Below, piece after piece: positions 11,198 through 24,404 of a DNA stretch of 64,000 nt. Below the pieces are notes generated by a model. That model was not told the DNA's origin and made no database searches. It worked only from the letters and a program-made list of their open reading frames with translations. A program made the translations under genes and the position numbers. Source of the stretch: Chrysopilus asiliformis (taxonomy: Eukaryota; Arthropoda; Insecta; Diptera; Rhagionidae); NCBI GenBank assembly GCA_964034945.1, contig OZ035961.1, positions 88,244,124 through 88,308,123 of the forward strand. The letters are read 5' to 3'. Within the stretch, counting starts at the first letter, position 1. Each line of letters opens with the position of its first letter.

Positions 11198-14100
11198 TTA
11201 CCCGGAGAAATCACCATGATCGAAGAGCGCTTGATCGTAAAGCTGCGCTATAACTTTCCGTCCGCCAAAGAACCGACCATGGAGCGCTTCTCTTGCACGT
11301 TCCGCTTCCACGGACGTAGAGAATTCGACAAAAATCTTTACAATCACATCGGCATCGTCGTCGTCTTCGTCTTCAGACTGTTTCTCCTTGTAAATGATCA
11401 CACCATCGACTAGGCCATATTTCGCACATTCTTCTTGGATTTCCTCTTTAAGCGTTGCGTCCACATCCTCAATATCCACCATATTTTTCAAGATTATCAC
11501 TTTGGAGTCTTGCGGTCGCATCAGCCTTTGCATTACCAGATGCCGCGCACTCTGCCCCTTTATCGACATACTTTCTTGTTGTTGCAGGGTCTGTGGCTCG
11601 CCTTCTTCTAGGAGTTTCTTTTGTAGCTCCTCCTGTTGCTTTTCGTGGGCTTTCTTGAGGATGTCTTCTGGATTCGGGGGCGAGACTGCCGTCATCACAT
11701 TCCCTGTCGCCGATATCAATACAGGCGCTGTAACGATTGTCGGTGAGGCTGTCGATACGCTGATTGCACCTTGCCCGATTATTGGTGTAAGTATTTGAGG
11801 TGGCTGAAAGAAAAATCGTCAACTAATTTGAATTTCGTAAGGATTTTGTTTTTACATTGAATGTAGCTGCTGGTCCTGGCAAGGCGATTCCGGGAGGTGG
11901 AAGTGTTGCAGCAGGTACTTGAGCCGTTACTGTGGTCAGTGCTGCTACCTTTGGTGGCAATACGGTCGATATGGAAGAAATTCCTAGGGTTGGAGCTGCT
12001 GCCGATAATCCTAATACTGCGTTGCTTGCAACCGCATCCATCGCTTGAATTTTAGCTGTGGCTGCGGCTGCCGCTACGGCTGCTGCTGTTGGCATCGATG
12101 AATTAGTTGAAGGACCCATCAAAGCGTTTGGAGGTGTAATCGCGCGACCCACTCTAATTAATTGGAATTAAATTCCGGAAAAGACAATATTTTCCGTTAT
12201 TTTTTTTTATTTTACAAATTATTGCAGTATTTTTCAAGACTTTTCCAAAAGTTAGCAAAATTCGCCATCGATTTGAGACTAAATAAAACTTAAAATAAAA
12301 GCAGTAATAGTTGCAAAGAAGTTGTACCAATTACAGCCATTCACGAATATTCAAATGCGTCCAAAATTACCTCAACAGTTGTCCACCTAAATCGAATAGA
12401 TTCATGCTGGCAATTGCCTCATCCATAGCCTGTTTCGTTGCATATTCAATAAACCCGTAGCCTTTGTGCGAGTGCAGTGTCGTCCCCTGTGCTAAACGGC
12501 AGTACAAAATCGGCCCAAAAGCTTCAAAAACACTCTTGATGTCCTCTTCAGTCAGATCGGGATGAATTGATGACACATAGATGCGGTTGTAGTTCTTTGC
12601 CTCCTCTTGAATCTCGTCGATCACTTGTTGGGCCTGCGGCATATTGCTTGGCCGGCCAACCTGAAAGTGTATATGACTAAGTTTAAGGCTCTCCTTATGA
12701 CAGATAATTCCACACAGCTAATCTTTCTTTTATGGTGACACCGACCACTTTTATGTTGCGGCCCCCCATCAGGGCACCATTCATTTGCTCAAGAGCGAGT
12801 TGAGCCCCCTCGGGTATGTCATACTCCACAAATGCGAAACCTTTATGCTTCTGCGTTATCGGATCCCATGACATGTTGATCGATTTGATTGGACCAAATG
12901 GCAAAAATGCTGATCGAATTGTGTCCTCTTTCAATTCGAATGAAATACTTCCAACATAGACTCTAGAAATGTAGAACAAAAAAAGAAAATTTGGGAAATT
13001 TAAATATGATTATTGTGTTCAAATTTATTTTTAAAAAAATATTTTTTTAGAATGAATAGAAGTCAGATCTTATCAGCTAAAAGCACATCAAATGCTAAAC
13101 ATTCAAAAAATGCCTTAACTCGCATATTTTTTTTAAATATTCAGCACTTTTCGCCCATGATTATCTTAATTTTGCATCATTTCTTCCACAATAATTGGTT
13201 TTTTTTTGTGATTTTGCAATCCTACATTTTGGAAAGACAAATACTCCAATAACGCTTAGAAACTATTCAGCTTGGTTACGAAAATTTGAATAAAAATGAA
13301 TTTCGACCAACAAATCATCTCCAGAAACGGCTGAAGAAAAAAAAATTGCTATGCAGGCTTTAAAACAACTTACACTCTGGCAAAAACTGCTTTTTGATGC
13401 CGATTAAAAAGTGAAGTTGCAATTTTTAAAATGCCGCCATTGACGACATCAGATCTTACTTCTTTAAAAATAGAGAGGGTCAACCATTAATGAGCAGATT
13501 ATTAACGATTTTTTGTGTCTCTGTGTACTTGATATGGAACTCCAGTATGAGTTTCCAGATAATACGAAATAATCGCGTAAAAACTTATATGAACGCATAA
13601 CCAAAAAACTTTTCAAGCGAATATTTCTTAATTATTTTACCAAAATCATGTGATTTTACATCATGAGAATTTTTTCTGAAGTTATTTCAGTAAACTAAGA
13701 ATCATTCAGGAGCTAAGAATCAGTCAACATACGACTAGAAATCACCGATACAAGAAGAAGACGTGTTTAGTCCTAGAATGGGACGATCCTATCAACTTTT
13801 CGTGAAAATCCGCTATCCGGAAGTAATCTAAATGGCGGCATTTTAATGATAACAATTTCGTTTTTTTTTTCGCGATTTACTTTGAAACTACGTGTTTTTC
13901 AGTAGTCTTACGTATGACAAAACTTGGAGTCAATAAAATTTCCTACATGTTTGTCTTTTACAAGAACTGCATATCTGAAGCCGTTATTGAGATGTGCCGT
14001 TATTTAAAAAAATCAGTTTTTTGCAAGTATCTCGAAAAATAACGGATATTTGCTAGTTCAATGTACGAATTGAAGAGTATAATGTTTGCTACAATCTTCT

Positions 14101-17100
14101 CTTTTACTGCTATCCGCTATCTTTTACCGTTGTTAAAATACGGAGTGCCTCAGAATAAATAACCCTCCCCCACATGACAATACCTCTAACACGTTACTCT
14201 TTTATATAAAAATTGCACTTTACCTGCACATAAGCGCCAAGGCTTGCTGCCGCTGAACCTGGGTCCGTTGGCTTGCCAGTTGCTGGAATGGAGCCAAAAG
14301 ACAAAAAACCATTAAAGTAAAGCCGTACATATTTGGAAATGATTAAAAATTCGTAACAAACCTGTTGTTGATGGGCTAACGTCTGCTTCATCAGAACCAT
14401 TTTAATACTTTGCTCCATGGCATACTTCTTGGCCTTCGTAACGGTATCATATTGCTCCGATGATAGCTTCGGCAATGCTCCGCCCAGCAGCCCCAGTAAA
14501 ACCGACCGAGTCCCTGGACCGAATTTCACATCTCCAGTTTGCGTCAAGTCATAAACAGGTGCTGACATGAAAGGAACTTTCGGTTGCCATTTGCCTAAAA
14601 CGAATCCTTATTTAGTAAAAAAACTTTTTGAATTTCACGAAATCGGTTTCCATGATTGCGACATTTGTTTATTGGAAGTGTATTTATTTTGGTTATTTCT
14701 GGACTTTGCGTTGAACAAATTTTTTATCAATTTTTTTTTTTTGGTTAGGAAAATCTATCAATATTTCCAATGAAATTAACGTGTTTTGAATGTGGAATTG
14801 AAAAATTGTATCGAAGAGATACAAAAAAAATATATTTGCCTAGAGTTTTATGTAAATAAAAACTCTCCATAGAATGTGAAATTTTTAACAGGGAAATATG
14901 TAGCTTTAACCATTTGTTTTTTATTTTTATCAATCATTATTTGTTGTGTGTGTGTTATTTGTTTTCTACGTTTCATAATTTGAGACCCGGAGAAAGTTTT
15001 TTTTAGATCCGACTCCAATATTTATTTTTAATCGAAATAACCATTTTTAGCCTGGAAAAGAAAGAATAAAAAAAAAACAAAAAACAACATTAATTAAACT
15101 CTTATGCAGTAAAATCTAAATGTTATGAAAGAAAAAGATAAAAAAAATAAACACGAAGAACAAGAAGCGCCCCAGACGTTCTACTATTTTGCACGCAGTC
15201 ATTGTAGTAGAGAATAGTTTCTTTCTGTCTTTTTAGTCGACCCCAACAGGAGGAAGTTTTATCGCTTGAGAAAAATAGAAAAAAAAACATTCTTGAGTTT
15301 GGTATTTCAGTTAAGTTAAAAAACATTGTAAAATTGAAATCTAGCAGATGAGCAAGAAGAGAGTTGTGATGATTTGTACTTGGAAATGGCATTTTTTTGC
15401 ACACAGTAGGCGAAGGCAGCTTTTTCGGTTTCAATATTCTGAAAGTAAGAACATATACAGAGGTGCGTGTGATTACTAGTTTGTAAAGAATATATTATTT
15501 TCAGTTACTAATTAAATAGGGATTTAAAATTATATTTAATGAAATGTGTGCATTATATGAATATAAATTAAAATAGTTGATCCGTACGAAAAATAATTAC
15601 TCTGGCCGATTTAGACAATTTTTGCTATTCGCATATAAACTATAAAGCTAACTATGTATGATGAAAATAAACTAGCTTTCGAACTAGAAACAGGTGCCTA
15701 GTGGAGTTTCTCAGAGTGAAAACGCCTATCAATGGATTCCTGAACGTGCTCCAGATAATTTTTGAACCGTTCAAGCGATGGCGATGCAGAGGTATTTTAA
15801 CCAGATTTTTACCATTAGATATGTCGTTCCTGCAATAATTTCCTGCCGCTTTAAACCTTTAGGCCCCGTTATGCTTCTTGAGTTCCTCTGCGAATTTTAT
15901 TCAGAATTTATTTCGTTAATTTCTATTCATCTATCGCAGAATAGAAACACTGCAAAAGTTGTCCAAAATGGAATTTATTCGGACGGTTTTAAATGAAAAA
16001 TTCGAGTTCGGGAGTCGTTCAGGAATAAATTTCAGAATTCTGTGTTGTAGTGTAAACGGTTGTGGGAGACAACCCAAAACATGTAACGCGTGTGCGGTTG
16101 CAAATATTTTCAGCTTCTCGAATTACCAACTCTTTTAGAAATGATCCACTATTTTCATTTTGTAAGCACAATCTCTGTTCAAATTCGGCCTGGCGTGACT
16201 AATTCGATTCCCACGATTTTATTAAATATTTTAATATTCTACATTTAGTTTTAAAATTCCCATATTTTTACAAAACTAAATAAAGAAATTTCATATAAAA
16301 ATGCACACAAGCCGTTAAACATCGAATTTTCTTCTTAAAAATGTGTATTAAATATTAAGGAACGAAGATCTAACTCTCTATCTTACTCTTGCTTATGTCC
16401 TGCCTTTGCCTTCATTTGATTAGTGGGTATTATGGATTTTTTTTTTCTAAATTTTCTATCCTAAAATCTGAAACGATAAGCAGAAAACTAAAATGAAACA
16501 AAAAAAATGATCAGCAAACCGACAAAATATGTACGTTATTCACAAAAAATTTGTTATGTTCATTGATTTCTCTCTTGTGGTCATTAAATCTGAATCTGAT
16601 TGAAAAAAGAAAAAAAAGAGAAAAAAAATTTAATATATTTCCAGGAGGTTGTGAATTGGAGGTTGTGAATTGTTTTCATTGCTGCACTGTTGCCCCTGTA
16701 GCTAAGGTTACACCCATCAGCCGAGGAAGAAGACGTTCGATCCTATTTCGAGCGTTTTTTCAACCGTGTCTGAGCACAAGCAAGCAGTAGCGCAGTGGCC
16801 CGCATTTTTAAATTTCCACTATTTTCTCAAAACTTAAAAATATATAAAAGAAAAAAAATTATCATAGCAAGGGATATTTGTTACAAAAGTTGTTTCGTAA
16901 TTCAAACGATAAACTCTTAGCTCTGGTTAAATTTTTTTTTTAAAACGGTGTGTCTATTCGTGCGAAGATGGTCTTCGGAGAATCTCAGTGTCTGGAGTTT
17001 TTTTACAGTTCATTTGATATTAAAAATTTGTTCTGCTTTGTTCAAATCATTTATGCGAATTAAAAACAAAAATTTCGAGTAGATTCACCTCTTCTGTGAT

Positions 17101-17719
17101 ACATTTTGTGAAATGCATTATTTTTTCTTTGATTAGAAATTAATTTTGACGAAGATCTGTTCTAGACACACACTCACACAGACAGCGTTTACATAATTCG
17201 AGTGTCTCTCGGTCTCGTTTCTCGCCAGACAAACATCGTCAAGCGTCTGCAATAACTCAAGCAGAACAAAAACCCCGAAATTAGTTAAAATAGAAAATTT
17301 AAAACAAAAATCAATTAATAAATAAAAAAGCCAGAAAATAAAAAAAAATACTGTTAATAAAATTTTACTTAAAAAATTAAAAAACTGGCGATTTCTTAAA
17401 AAAAAATTATAACTTGAAAAAGGTGCATTGCTTGTCGCAATTGAAATTATTCTTATATTTACCCTATCTTCTTAATAATAAATACTACACAGAATTTATA
17501 AATTTGTACAAAATATCAAATAACAAACGCTTTTTACATAATAAATTCTCTATTACTGGTGATAAAACTTAATATAAAAATTTAAATATTAAACTATAGG
17601 AAAATGTAGCTTTTCTTATGGTAATTACCTGATTCAAGTTTTTGTTTTTTTGATGGTATGTCGTGCATTGGTTCTACACCTAGTGGATTCGGTTCAGTAT
17701 CAATTAAATCGTTCACTCC
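11198..17719 (-). CDS. hfp: half pint / PUF60 poly(U)-binding splicing factor (first exon not found)
   Basis: PUF60 binds U-rich 3' splice-site tracts with U2AF and regulates alternative splicing; fly half pint also represses myc. Exons in transcript order: 17629-17719, 14362-14594, 14224-14282, 12749-12962, 12371-12660, 11856-12153, 11198-11803. All phases fit, about 597 codons. The first lists [10 protein letters not shown]; the next gives [17 protein letters not shown] and [22 protein letters not shown]1 is 12749-12962 ([15 protein letters not shown]), RRM2 is 12371-12660 ([17 protein letters not shown]). An Ala/Pro-rich linker follows, then the C-terminal UHM-type RRM with [16 protein letters not shown]. 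The donor at 12748 (gtggtc) is unusual, but it restores the conserved NIKVGRPSN. The 17629-17719 exon is open upstream in phase 0, so a 5' exon lies beyond 17720 and was not identified. Confidence 0.93.
13797..14115. repeat. interspersed repeat copy in a half pint intron
   Basis: This AT-rich segment starts with a GGGACGATCCTAT motif and goes on with CCGGAAGTAA, TATGACAAAACTTGGAG, and repeated 'accgttat/atctcgaaa' phrases. The same order of phrases appears at 54543-54900 and, more degraded, at 24405-24840. It is therefore an old multi-copy element. I see no coding capacity. Confidence 0.7.
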
Positions 17720-18144
17720 CTAAAATTCAAAAAAAAAAAATCCATAAATATGTTTTTAATTAATCTGGCGTAAAACAAAATTAAAAAAAGGCTGGGTGTT
17801 TAAATAACTAAGATTAGAATTAAAAATAAGGATTGTCCGAAAGATGAAAAAAAACATCAAAAATAGAAAAATGAGTAATCTCTGAAAAATCGCACACGAC
17901 GCTGTTTTACCAGCGCTAGTGGCTGTTAGCAGCCGTTTCAGCAGCGCCGTGTGAACCCTAGTGCGTTGCTACTACCAGCAGCAGCGTGATGACTTTAGTA
18001 ACGCTAGTGAAGTAGAGACCGTTCTACTTTGCCAGCGCTACTAGGGATCACGTGACCCTATCACATGGTTTCTGAGCTGTCAAAAGTCTGATAAGTGGTA
18101 AAGTTTGTTTATTGAGGGAATTCACAGTCCTCTTTTAAAATGCG

Positions 18145-18240
18145 GGTAAATTTACCGCTCGGTAATTCAGTCAAATTTAACAGATTTTTACCGAGACGGT
18201 AACTTGGTTCATGTAAAAATGAATTACCGGATTCGGTAAT
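18145..18240. promoter_or_regulatory. three evenly spaced TTACCG/CGGTAA dyads
   Basis: TTACCG-CT-CGGTAA (18152-18165), TTACCG-AGA-CGGTAA (18188-18202) and ATTACCG-GATT-CGGTAAT (18223-18240) are three perfect dyads. Their centres are about 36.5 bp apart, and a 12-bp palindrome GGTAAATTTACC overlaps the first (18145-18156). The arrangement looks like a cluster of sites for a dimeric DNA-binding protein. It lies upstream of half pint on the minus strand and upstream of the small plus-strand frame. Function is inference only. Confidence 0.4.
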
Positions 18241-18673
18241 TGTAGACATGCCTTGAGTCGTGTTTTCCGGCCCGGTTATTCGGTATCAAGAATCAACCGC
18301 GAGTGGCGCTAGTAATGTTTTTAGTTGTCAAATTTTTTCGCTGGTTATCTCATCGGACTGCAATTTTTTTCAATTTTGATAGCCGTTGCCACAATACAAA
18401 TTCAAAAGAATACATCAAACATGGATTTAAAGGTATGTGATATATTTTACAATCAAATTCGCAGTTCATGATTTGGTCACGTATCAAATAAAAGCGCTGT
18501 TCTCAAATCTGTGCTGTGGGATGTTCACAGCAGAATATTTTCAGTCTTTTAATATTACCGAAAACACCAAATACCGAAGAGGATTGTGAATACCCTCATT
18601 GTAACTTGTTATTTTACGTTTATTTATTTAAATTTGTGTTTTATTATAGAAAAGTAAATAATATCACGGTATC

Positions 18674-18826
18674 ATGGAAGCAAAGTGGAACGCAGACCAA
18701 ATATTAAAATTTTTCGAAGTGTATCAAAAATACGAATGTTTATGGGATGCTTCTTCAGCGTGTTTCTTAAAAAGAGATGTAAAAAATGCGGCACTGGACA
18801 GAGTCCTTTATGAAAATCTCCCGTAA
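18674..18826 (+). CDS. small MADF-domain-like reading frame, gene or transposon remnant
   Basis: A 50-codon frame begins MEAKWNADQILKFFEVYQKY and has the pattern of the first half of a MADF (Myb/SANT-like in Adf-1) domain: an aromatic residue and ILKFFEVYQKYECLWD, then a lysine/arginine turn and NAALDRV. It stops early (LP followed by TAA), before the second half of the domain. MADF proteins are DNA-binding regulators, and MADF/SANT proteins are also encoded by PIF/Harbinger transposons. I could not find a convincing continuation or splice partner, although an ATG with a good donor (ATGGATTTAAAG followed by gtatgt) lies at 18421. It could be a pseudogene, a first coding exon with an unseen donor, or a Harbinger relic. 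Confidence 0.4.
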   Translation: MEAKWNADQILKFFEVYQKYECLWDASSACFLKRDVKNAALDRVLYENLP

Positions 18827-18933
18827 CAAAACAAAAAATTTACAACGCTTTGTCAACTAAAATATAAATAATTTGTTTTAAAAAGGGGAAACCAAGGAAA
18901 AAAAATATAAGAGCTACAATTGCTCGTCAAATA

Positions 18934-19000
18934 GTCTACAAGAGAACTTTAATAGAGAACTTTAATAACGGTCTACAAGAGAACTTCAAACGGAATTTTA
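18934..19000 (+). repeat. short tandem duplication
   Basis: The phrase GTCTACAAGAGAACTT occurs at 18934 and again at 18971, 37 bp apart. A shorter TAGAGAACTTTAATA piece lies between them. No function is evident. Confidence 0.55.
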
Positions 19001-21126
19001 ATAGAGTCCAATTGAAATAATGCAATCCTAGTTTTTATTTGTGTATGCAAGTTATGTAAAATTGCATTCTAAACACTTTTGCCTTAAGATTTTTTGGGTA
19101 TCTTGAACAGTTTTCAAGGAAAGTAGGAAAAACATTTTTGTTCAAGAGACCCAATTTTTTCCGTTCCAGAACCGGTCTACTTTTAATGAGAAATTCATCT
19201 GTATAAAATTTCAATTCTATCTCCTTAGAGATAGAGACTTATCTTAGACATTCACCGAACCGAGCAAATAGAATTTAGCAAGTTTTTGGACAAAAATTTA
19301 TATGGATTTTCATACTTAAGATCTTTCAGAAAGCATTTTTCAGATTTTATCCACTCTTCCCCATCGTGTTTACAGAGATTTTTTTGGCAAACGAATTAGA
19401 TTGCTACGGGAGGACCAAATGTTTCATGTACGACTGCGTATCCTTTTATACTAAAGTCCTTATTTTAAATTTCATTTTAATAAAAGGGAGTAAAATTAGA
19501 TCCAATTTTCTAAAACTCCATTTACAAAATATTTAAATACCTGCGAAGCTGGAATTCGTAATTTCGAATGGAATTTTTGGGAATATTCGATTTTTTCAAG
19601 TACATCAAACATATCGAATCGTTCCATCTCGCGATCAAACGTTTAATTTCTATAGCAAGTTTATTTCGTAATATAGTACTTGCAAATGCAAGTAAAAAAA
19701 CCAAATTTTCAGGGTGCGCTTTTTCCAGCTTCGCGGTGTAACGTATCTATTTTCAGTGTTTTTAACATAATAAATCCACTTTTATAGATCTGAGAACAAG
19801 ATATCACAGAAATTCATTTAATTTCACATAAGTTATCTCGCAGGAACAGCAAACATATTTATGAAAATGCGCAGCACCCGCGCGTCTTCAATCGATAAAA
19901 ATTAAGGGCGTCATGAAAATTGACCGGAAATTTAGCTAAAATAATTTCGCAGGAAAAGAAAACACGGATTACCTATTCCCAGTGTTCCTTGTTTCATTAA
20001 AACTAGCTAGTCCTATTTATGATAATGAAAACCAGTGAAAATCTGCGCCCGAAAAATACCAAGCTATCACTTTCCTCACAAAAAAAAGTAGTTACTGCGA
20101 CATCTGCACTAGAATTTTGATACTTTTTAGAACAAACCCTCGAATCCGACGACTTATTTTAGAACAAAGTTGAAGCACCGAAATCAGTCAGGGACCCGCC
20201 ATTGTTTTCGGAATTTTTCAAATGAAAGCTTTCCTACCATCTCAAACACACCGTTCATATCCTGTTTACCAAAATATTCCAGAATTTCTCGCCCTCGCTT
20301 TGTAAGAACTTTCTTCCACAAAAAATCACCCTTTTTCAACTTAAAATCAAAAATTAATTCCAAGAAAATTCACAGCCGTACTACCAACTCAGAGAAAGAC
20401 AGATAATGCCGATGTTGCGACTCGAAATGGCTTGGCGTCTAAAAATTACCCCGATGGGTAATTGCCCAACAAGCATTTCAAACAGAGTCGTAGTGATGGT
20501 CAATTCACAAATGATAGTTGATAGTTCACATTCATATGGGGCCTTAGTTTTCGATACTGTTTTTGGGTGTTTTTGGTATTTCACTGGATATTACAAGAGG
20601 AGTTTTAGTACGATTTCTTCCCCTTGTATCTTTTAACTCACTGAACCGAATTCTATCCCGTTTTCGCCATCGGATGGAAAATATTTATATTTTGAAGAAA
20701 TTGTGAATCTAAAAATATATTTTAAAACTAAAAATTCAATCAGATATTAAAACCTTTTTTCACTATTAATATTAATAAAAATCCAGCAAGTTTAAAAAAA
20801 TTTGAGGACCCCGAATAAGGTCATTTAAAAAGGACAAAAAAATCATTGGAGTAAATTATAAAGGTTCGTGTCAGGAAAATAGGCACAGCAATATTGAATT
20901 TACTCCCATTATTCTCTTTTTAAAAAAAATATTTTCCGCGGATTTTTAATTTTTTTTTGCAAAGGTTTTGCAAAAGTTTAAGAATATTTCTCAGTATTGC
21001 TTTTAGTATTCAAAAATAAATTTATTTTGCATTCACTACATCATTTGACTAAAAAAATTCTTCTAATTCAACTAATAACAAAAAAAGCTTAAAGCATTAA
21101 ATAAAAACTAATAACAGTGGCCAGTC

Positions 21127-22302
21127 TCAAAGCAGAGATTTCTTCCGATTACTCCAATGTCTATCCCTGAAAGCGATGATTTCATCGAAGAAAAGCAGCA
21201 CTAACGTCGAATGGGGCCCGATTCGTAAATAATTTGGCCAAAATCCCTTGTACATGCCATACAATCCCTCCGTTTTAAGGATTTTAATGAAGCAATCGAT
21301 GACTCCTTTGTAGTATAATCCCTTGCCCTTGTCATCCACTCCTTGATTGTACAGTCGTGTCGCAATGACGTCAGGCGGGGTAATCGCAAGAGACATTACC
21401 GAACCTGTTGTGATAAACGTTTTAATTTTTTATGTAATCAAATTTTAATATATTTTTTGTCCAAAATACAACACCTGCAATCGCCCCAGCAGCCAATGAA
21501 TTAAGCGTAGGATTCCGAACGATGTTATTCTCTTTGAGGAATTCTTTGCAAGTACCAAATGTGGCTATTTGAGCCCCACTCCCCATCGCAGCCCTTGGTA
21601 TCGTTGATTGAGCTCCTCGCCACAAGCCAACTACCCCGTTTTTGGTGTAGATCTCTTTGAATGCACTCAACATTCCTGTATGTTTGTGTTGATATCCCAC
21701 AGCAATTTCGGCAGCTGCTTGAGATTGCAGATGGGTTTTGATCTTCAAATCGTTTCGTTTGAAAGTCTTAGTCATAAGTTATGTAACAAAATTGCAATTA
21801 AATACCAAGAAAAAGGGACTCGTCACCAGGCAACCGATGATTCCTCCAGTTGCACCCCAAAAAAGCCCCCATACGAAAGAAGCCTTTCCGGTTTTGTCCA
21901 CTGTCCAACCGGTTTCTATTGCTGTCTTATAGATGCCGAGTCTACACAGGAAAAGTCTCATTTTAATGGGAAGATTTTTAAAAAATGCCATGAAATATTG
22001 ACCGGAAGGCGTTTAGGCCAAACTGAAAATAAAGCGCTGGAAGTAGGCCTTTTTGTAATGCAGTCATTCCTTCATTTTTATACACTGTAACGAAGGCATT
22101 TAAGACGCTTTTGTACGGTTCCACGTAAGTACCTCTTGCCAGTAGTTCTCCTTGAAGTTGTATTCTAGTTTTGATCACCTAGAATAAATTAACATTCGAT
22201 TAGCTTTGAATTTTCTATTTATCTCTTTACCTCAATTGGATTTGTGAAGAGAGTTGCTCCCATAGATGCGGTTCCACCAATAATAAAGTTCTGGAAGTCC
22301 AT
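21127..22302 (-). CDS. SLC25A35: mitochondrial carrier, SLC25A35 type
   Basis: This is a six-helix solute carrier of the inner mitochondrial membrane; the SLC25A34/35 substrate is not firmly known. Five exons in transcript order: 22231-22302, 22003-22178, 21806-21941, 21475-21742, 21127-21404. All phases fit, giving 309 residues with the usual three repeats of about 100. The start is MDFQNFIIGG. Signature motifs: NPIEVIKTRIQLQGE in repeat 1; SPFFLIKTHLQSQAAAEI in repeat 2, where the usual acidic residue of Px[DE]xx[KR] is missing, as in human SLC25A35; and PPDVIATRLYNQG in repeat 3. Linker signatures include GLWRGAQSTIPR and GMYKGFWPNYLRIGPHS. Exon 4 must end at ...GCAG (21475) to give AGSVMSLA; reading on gives a stop. 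The neighbouring ZIP11 gene is divergent. Confidence 0.92.
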
Positions 22303-24404
22303 TTGCGCGATTTAAAGGACGCAGCAGAGGATTCAATAGATAAGTCGCCTCCCACGCTTTTCGTTTCGTAACAGCGCAAATCCCAGCCACTTCCGTAATC
22401 TAAAGCCGCATCTAAAACACGCAAACAGTAATGAAATCTTCGTGTTAAATCATCGACGCCAGTTAATGTTATTTACCTTTGTTTTTGATAAGATAAATAA
22501 AAGTCAGCTGGAATTTACAGCAGTCACCTGATCAGAAGGGACGAAATGCAAAAATCTTCCTTCTGAGTTTTGCTGCTGGGCGAGTTTTCTATAACCCATA
22601 CATCATTCACAATAGAAAATTTATAATTTGTCTTCTTCTTATTTTTCTTAACGCCGAGATTGAGAAAGACCTGTGGAAAACCCTTTGCCGAAATGTCAAA
22701 ACAAAGGAAAATTTAGACACTGGGACCAATTTTATACTATATGTCCTGGACACAAGTTCTAAATTGGCCTGCTCACGTTTGCAATAGCGGGAGTGTTGCC
22801 AGCGTACGATTGAACGTCATGTCATTGGTTACTGCACAGGTCCAACAACAACACGACTAGTGTGAGCGTGTAGCAATATCTGGAGAAAGAGAGAAAGTGA
22901 TTTTGTCATAATGTTCTGAAACCTTTTTTTGTGAATTTGTGGGGGAGATTCTTGGCCAAAAAACAAAGTAAAAATCTATTTAATATGCCCTGCAAACACA
23001 TCCGCCGAATATTTCAAGTGTTTGTTTAGTGCGCGCAAGTTACTTTGGTTTCGATAATTTCCAATTTGCAGCTGGATCAACCGAAAATTGCGGTAAGTAA
23101 ATAATTTCGTCAGACTAAACTCAATGTCAACAACAATTACGTTTCTTCAACCTGCAATTTATTCTTTCGTAGTTCATTTGGATCGTTTGCAATTACACCT
23201 TTAACCGGTAGCAATGTGGAATAAAGTGTCGCGTAAAATCGGCGAGTAATTGTCCTTCTATGAAAACATGTTTTGGTTTCCACTTCCTGTCTGTTTGCCA
23301 CGGGGAAATGAAATCAACAAGCGATCCGCGAAATTAACCCTTTATTTCTTGTTCCATCGCTGCCACGTTCATTCATTGATTCGCGAGCCATCACTTCCAC
23401 TTCCAAGAAACACAACAGCAGGAAGTCAATCTTCGATAGTTTCAATTCTTCTGGTCACAAGACGGACATAATCGTTGAGTGTCTATCCAACAGAGATTTC
23501 CCAAGCATTCGCATTTGATCTCGAGAAACGTCCAGGTTTTATACTCTTGAAGCGTTCAGTTTCGGTTTCGGCGGTGTCCAAAGTCGCATTCGCTTATCTC
23601 AAGAATGCCATAAAATCATCTTATCAAGTGTGGAATTAACAATCAAAACAGAGATCTATCTCAGAAAATCAAATATACATAAGAGATAATCGGCCAGCTC
23701 ATCCATCTTGTCCGCATCATTTCACGGGATAAGCGGTGTCCTCCCATCGGGTTATAGATAACACGAAAGTGTAAAGAAAATCTTCGGAGGAAACTCGAAA
23801 ACTGTAAGATGAAAATTGTGGCACGTAGGCCAAATCATAAGGCAGAGTCTTATTGCCATAAATCAGACTAGTCGACGGCTATCTGTTTTTATTGTTAATA
23901 TTTTTCTTGTTATTCCCGGTAGTTGCACAAAAAAAGAATAACGAAAGCATAGAAATAGTTGCGCAAGCAAAATATGAATCTTTTAAAAAAATAACAATTT
24001 ATTAATGCGCACAGCACGTTGAGTAAAAATAAAAAAAATTGGCTTTATCAGCAGCACATTAACAGCAGAGCTGGAATTTGATCCGTTTTTCGGCTATCGA
24101 ATGTTAAAATTGAATTTTCTGTTGTACTTTTTCTCGGCTAAACATCTGATAAATGCCAATTCGATAACGTTTCAGTCTATTCATAGTAACTTGCAATCAT
24201 TTTAATCAACTTAATTAATTTAAGATTAGTTTTTAATCGAAAATAATAGAAATTTAAACATTTTTTATCAATAAAAATGTTTTACACATTTATTTTAGAT
24301 GTTTTTATGCAATAATTGTGAATGTATTGTGGATTTGTTAAAAATTACAAAGAATTTGGAAATTATTAACTTATTTGTACAATCCTAACATATTTTGGTG
24401 GACT

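Larger units (their letters stand above)
17720..21126. other. gene-poor spacer between half pint and the SLC25A35-type gene
   Basis: It probably contains the missing half pint first exon and promoter. It also holds a GC-richer stretch 17890-18075 with repeated AGCGCT and AGCAGC words, the TTACCG dyad cluster, a MADF-like small frame and a short tandem duplication (separate entries). From about 19010 to 21126 I see only AT-rich sequence without recognisable exons. Confidence 0.5.

Noticed and set aside
17890..18075. GC-richer stretch with repeated CCAGCGCTA and AGCAGC words, considered as a TIR element
   Set aside because: The repeats are mostly direct or self-palindromic, and no outer inverted ends or target duplication could be fixed.
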